6,965 nt of DNA. Source: Eubacteriales bacterium (GTDB lineage: Bacteria > Bacillota_A > Clostridia > Lachnospirales > Lachnospiraceae). The notes under the pieces were generated by a model that was not told where the DNA came from, made no database searches, and was given only the letters and a program-made list of their open reading frames with translations. The DNA is taken from assembly GCA_030527765.1 (NCBI GenBank), contig JAUNAE010000201.1, positions 1-6,965 of the forward strand, read 5' to 3'. This document shows positions 5,088 through 6,965 of the stretch, piece after piece. How positions within the stretch are numbered: the first letter of the stretch is position 1; the number at the start of each line of letters is the position of its first letter. Made by a program: the position numbers and the translations under genes.

Positions 5088-6647
5088 TTATTTTGCATAA
5101 TCAATGGCTCTGCTCTCACGAATTACATTAACCTTGATCTGTCCCGGATATTCCAGTTCAGCCTCAATCTGTTTCGCGATATCTTTTGCGAGAATTACGC
5201 AGTCTGCATCGCTGACATGCTCTGGAACGACCATAACGCGAACCTCACGGCCTGCCTGAATGGCAAATGACTTCTCAACGCCCTTAAACTGGTTAGTGAT
5301 ATCTTCCAGCTGCTGCAGACGATTTGTATAAGTCTCAAGAGTCTCTCTTCTGGCACCAGGACGTGCGGCAGAAATTGCATCCGCTGCCTGTACAATACAT
5401 GCAATCAGAGATTCCGGTTCTACATCTCCATGATGAGAAGCAACTGCATTAATAACGATCGGAGATTCTTTGTACTTCTTACAAAGATCCACACCAATCT
5501 GAATATGTGATCCTTCTACTTCGTGGTCAATAGATTTACCAATATCGTGAAGCAATCCGGCACGTTTTGCCATACGGACATCCACACCGACTTCTCCTGC
5601 CAGAAGGCCGGAAAGCTGTGCAACCTCAATGGAATGCTTCAGTGCATTCTGTCCATAACTTGAACGGAATTTCATACGTCCAAGTAATTTGATCAGCTCC
5701 GGATGAATTCCATGAACTCCAACATCCATCGCTGCATTTTCGCCTTCTTCACGAATCTGTGACTCAACCTCACGCTGAGCCTTCTCAACCATCTCCTCGA
5801 TTCTTGCAGGATGAATACGACCATCCACAATCAGTTTCTCCAGTGCTACACGAGCAATCTCGCGGCGAACCGGATCAAATGCTGAAAGTACTACTGCTTC
5901 CGGTGTATCATCAATAATCAGATCAACTCCCGTCAATGTTTCAAGAGTACGGATATTTCGACCTTCACGACCGATGATTCGTCCCTTCATTTCATCACTC
6001 GGCAGCTGAACTACAGAGATCGTTGTCTCGGATACATGATCCACTGCACATTTCTGAATTGCATTGACAACGTATTCTTTTGCCTTTTTGCCTGCATCTT
6101 CTTTTGCCTTGTTCTCAAGTTCTTTGTAAAGACGGGCCACATCTACCTTGACATCGTCTTCCACAGATCTTAACAACTCTTGTTTTGCCTGTTCGGAGGT
6201 AAGACCGGAAACTCGTTCCAGTTCCTGTACTCCCTTCAGCTCAAGTTCTTCAACTTTTTTCTCTTTTTTCTGCAAATCCGCCAGTCTGTTTTGACACTCT
6301 GCTTCGCGTTTCTCCACTGCATCAGCTTTCTTGTCTACGGACTCTTCCTTTGACAGAACACGCTTCTCATATTTCTGCAGCTCACTTCTACGCTCTTTTG
6401 TTTCCTTCTCCAACTCATTCTTGGTACGAAGGGATTCCTCTTTCACTTCCAATAAAGCTTCACGTTTTTTAGTTTCGGCCGTTTTGATGGCTTCATCTAT
6501 AATGTTTCGTGCCTTATCTTCTGCTGTTCCGATAACCTCTGCATCCGCTTTGGTCTTCTTATCTACAGCTACTTTACTGGTAACAGGAACCGCAATAAGC
6601 AGGGTGACTACCACAGCGACAATTGCAACAATAATTGTGCTTGTCAC
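5088..6647 (-). CDS. rny: Ribonuclease Y (membrane-anchored endoribonuclease)
   Basis: RNase Y starts mRNA decay and some processing events in Firmicutes, acting at the inner face of the membrane. The 519 residues match the usual length. Layout: an N-terminal membrane helix (about 4-23, [18 protein letters not shown]); a long, highly charged coiled coil (about 30-200); a KH RNA-binding domain with [15 protein letters not shown] (222-236); an HD hydrolase domain with ALKHSIEVA (335-343), the catalytic pair His367-Asp368 in LLHDIGK, and ASHHGD (403-408); and a conserved C-terminal region ending [14 protein letters not shown]. His367-Asp368 fall one residue from the known B. subtilis HD pair. 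The start codon is GTG, chosen because AAGGAGG lies 7 nt upstream and the membrane helix follows directly. It appears to be a single-gene unit with its own promoter and terminator. No recA or recX lies immediately upstream, unlike in several Firmicutes. Confidence 0.97.
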   Translation of the reverse strand: MTSTIIVAIVAVVVTLLIAVPVTSKVAVDKKTKADAEVIGTAEDKARNIIDEAIKTAETKKREALLEVKEESLRTKNELEKETKERRSELQKYEKRVLSKEESVDKKADAVEKREAECQNRLADLQKKEKKVEELELKGVQELERVSGLTSEQAKQELLRSVEDDVKVDVARLYKELENKAKEDAGKKAKEYVVNAIQKCAVDHVSETTISVVQLPSDEMKGRIIGREGRNIRTLETLTGVDLIIDDTPEAVVLSAFDPVRREIARVALEKLIVDGRIHPARIEEMVEKAQREVESQIREEGENAAMDVGVHGIHPELIKLLGRMKFRSSYGQNALKHSIEVAQLSGLLAGEVGVDVRMAKRAGLLHDIGKSIDHEVEGSHIQIGVDLCKKYKESPIVINAVASHHGDVEPESLIACIVQAADAISAARPGARRETLETYTNRLQQLEDITNQFKGVEKSFAIQAGREVRVMVVPEHVSDADCVILAKDIAKQIEAELEYPGQIKVNVIRESRAIDYAK

Positions 6648-6661
6648 AGGAGCACCTCCTT
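6645..6661 (-). promoter_or_regulatory. rny ribosome binding site within a small hairpin, GTG start
   Basis: On the minus strand the Shine-Dalgarno AAGGAGG is followed 7 nt later by GTG. The SD itself is the first arm of a perfect small inverted repeat, AGGAG-GTG-CTCCT (6656-6660 with 6648-6652), ending at the start codon. Folding would mask the SD. The 3-nt loop and 5-bp stem make this only mildly stable, so an effect on translation is a guess. Confidence 0.5.
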
Positions 6662-6682
6662 ATTTAGTTTTCATTGTACAAA

Positions 6683-6724
6683 GTATTTTCCCAGAACAAA
6701 ATCTGTTCTCATACCCAAAAATAC
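6683..6724 (-). other. Hairpin at the 5' end of the rny leader
   Basis: Minus strand: outer arms GTATTTT/AAAATAC (6718-6724 with 6683-6689) enclose an inner stem AGAACA/TGTTCT (6704-6709 with 6693-6698). The structure begins only a few nucleotides after the predicted transcription start (near 6727), a place where hairpins often stabilise an mRNA. No T-run follows, so it is not a terminator. Confidence 0.45.
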
Positions 6725-6733
6725 AACACATCA

Positions 6734-6762
6734 AGTTTATCTTTTTTTTAGTTTTATGTCAA
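6734..6762 (-). promoter_or_regulatory. Promoter of rny
   Basis: Minus strand: perfect -35 TTGACA (revcomp of 6757-6762), 17-bp spacer rich in A, and -10 TAAACT (revcomp of 6734-6739). Transcription would start near 6727, with a leader of about 80 nt. The 86 nt between here and the upstream gene hold an AT-rich inverted repeat (TGATTTTT/AAAAATCA, 6793-6800 with 6812-6819), without a T-run suited to termination on the minus strand. Confidence 0.78.
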
Positions 6763-6847
6763 GTTTTTCTAGATATTAGTTTCCTTTTTTGGTGATTTTT
6801 AACCGATCGAAAAAAATCATAATTACCTACAGGAAAAATCCGAACAT

Positions 6848-6965
6848 CTATCTCAGATCATCATTGCCGGATGCCATGATAATATCTCCCTTTTTGCCTT
6901 CAAACTTCACTTTGGAAAGCTTGCCGCAGTCTTTGAAAGCATCTTCGGAGATCAAAGTCAAATGT
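6848..6965 (-). CDS. C-terminal end of an unidentified protein, possibly BspA-type leucine-rich repeat (cut by window edge)
   Basis: An open frame enters from the window edge and stops with TAG at 6850-6848, leaving 38 residues. The readable part includes ISEDAFKDCGKLSKVKFEG followed by a polar tail ending ASGNDDLR. The pattern I-x-x-x-AF-x-x-C-x-x-L-x-x-V resembles one BspA-type leucine-rich repeat (LRR_5), common in surface proteins of gut Firmicutes. One repeat is thin evidence, so the family call is tentative, and coding itself rests on position, strand and this motif. The stop lies about 85 nt before the rny -35, with no clear terminator between them. It does not look like the end of RecA or RecX. 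Confidence 0.45.
   Translation of the reverse strand, partial: HLTLISEDAFKDCGKLSKVKFEGKKGDIIMASGNDDLR

Noticed and set aside
6693..6709. AGAACA-N5-TGTTCT in the rny leader as a LexA/SOS box
   Set aside because: The GAAC and GTTC parts are 7 nt apart rather than 4 as in the Firmicute SOS box; it fits better as the inner stem of the leader hairpin.
6331..6795. Plus-strand open frame opposite the rny coiled coil and leader
   Set aside because: Its low-complexity Ser/Thr/Ile composition is the antisense image of the Glu/Lys-rich coiled coil, and it runs through the rny promoter.

Overview
The window reads as ordinary chromosome from a low-to-mid GC Gram-positive anaerobe of the class Clostridia, most likely Lachnospiraceae-like. 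This is an inference from the gene families (minimal iscR-iscS-iscU cluster, ribonuclease Y, a clostridial-type class I DAHP synthase), strong AGGAGG ribosome binding sites, sigma-A-type promoters and compact intergenic spaces. No species can be fixed from this alone. No mobile element, CRISPR array, rRNA or tRNA was seen.

Layout: (1) 1-104, minus strand, first 34 codons of a P-type cation ATPase, with its own extended -10 promoter. (2) 216-2376, minus strand, a three-gene iron-sulfur cluster operon: iscR (Rrf2 regulator), iscS (cysteine desulfurase, start overlapping the end of iscR) and iscU (scaffold), closed by a clear terminator at 152-183. (3) 2377-2728, a divergent regulatory region. 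It holds an iscR promoter flanked by two copies of a 25-bp operator-like palindrome, then a promoter and a leader with two hairpins for the plus-strand gene. (4) 2729-3760, plus strand, a class I DAHP synthase, first step of aromatic amino acid synthesis. (5) 3829-3864, a terminator shared with the convergent gene. (6) 3881-4768, minus strand, a XerC/XerD-type tyrosine recombinase with its own promoter. (7) 4971-5012, a long perfect terminator for the next gene. (8) 5088-6647, minus strand, rny (ribonuclease Y), GTG start, with a promoter and structured leader. (9) 6848-6965, minus strand, the last 38 codons of a gene whose tail resembles a BspA-type leucine-rich repeat.

How it works together: IscS takes sulfur from cysteine and passes it to IscU, which assembles the cluster. 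IscR, itself predicted to carry a cluster, probably senses supply and represses the operon through the paired operators; this feedback loop is the best-supported regulatory story here. The DAHP synthase, recombinase and RNase Y look like separate single-gene transcription units with housekeeping roles.

I found no convincing unknown biological system. The points most worth a second look are the paired IscR operators and the enlarged cysteine loop in IscR.
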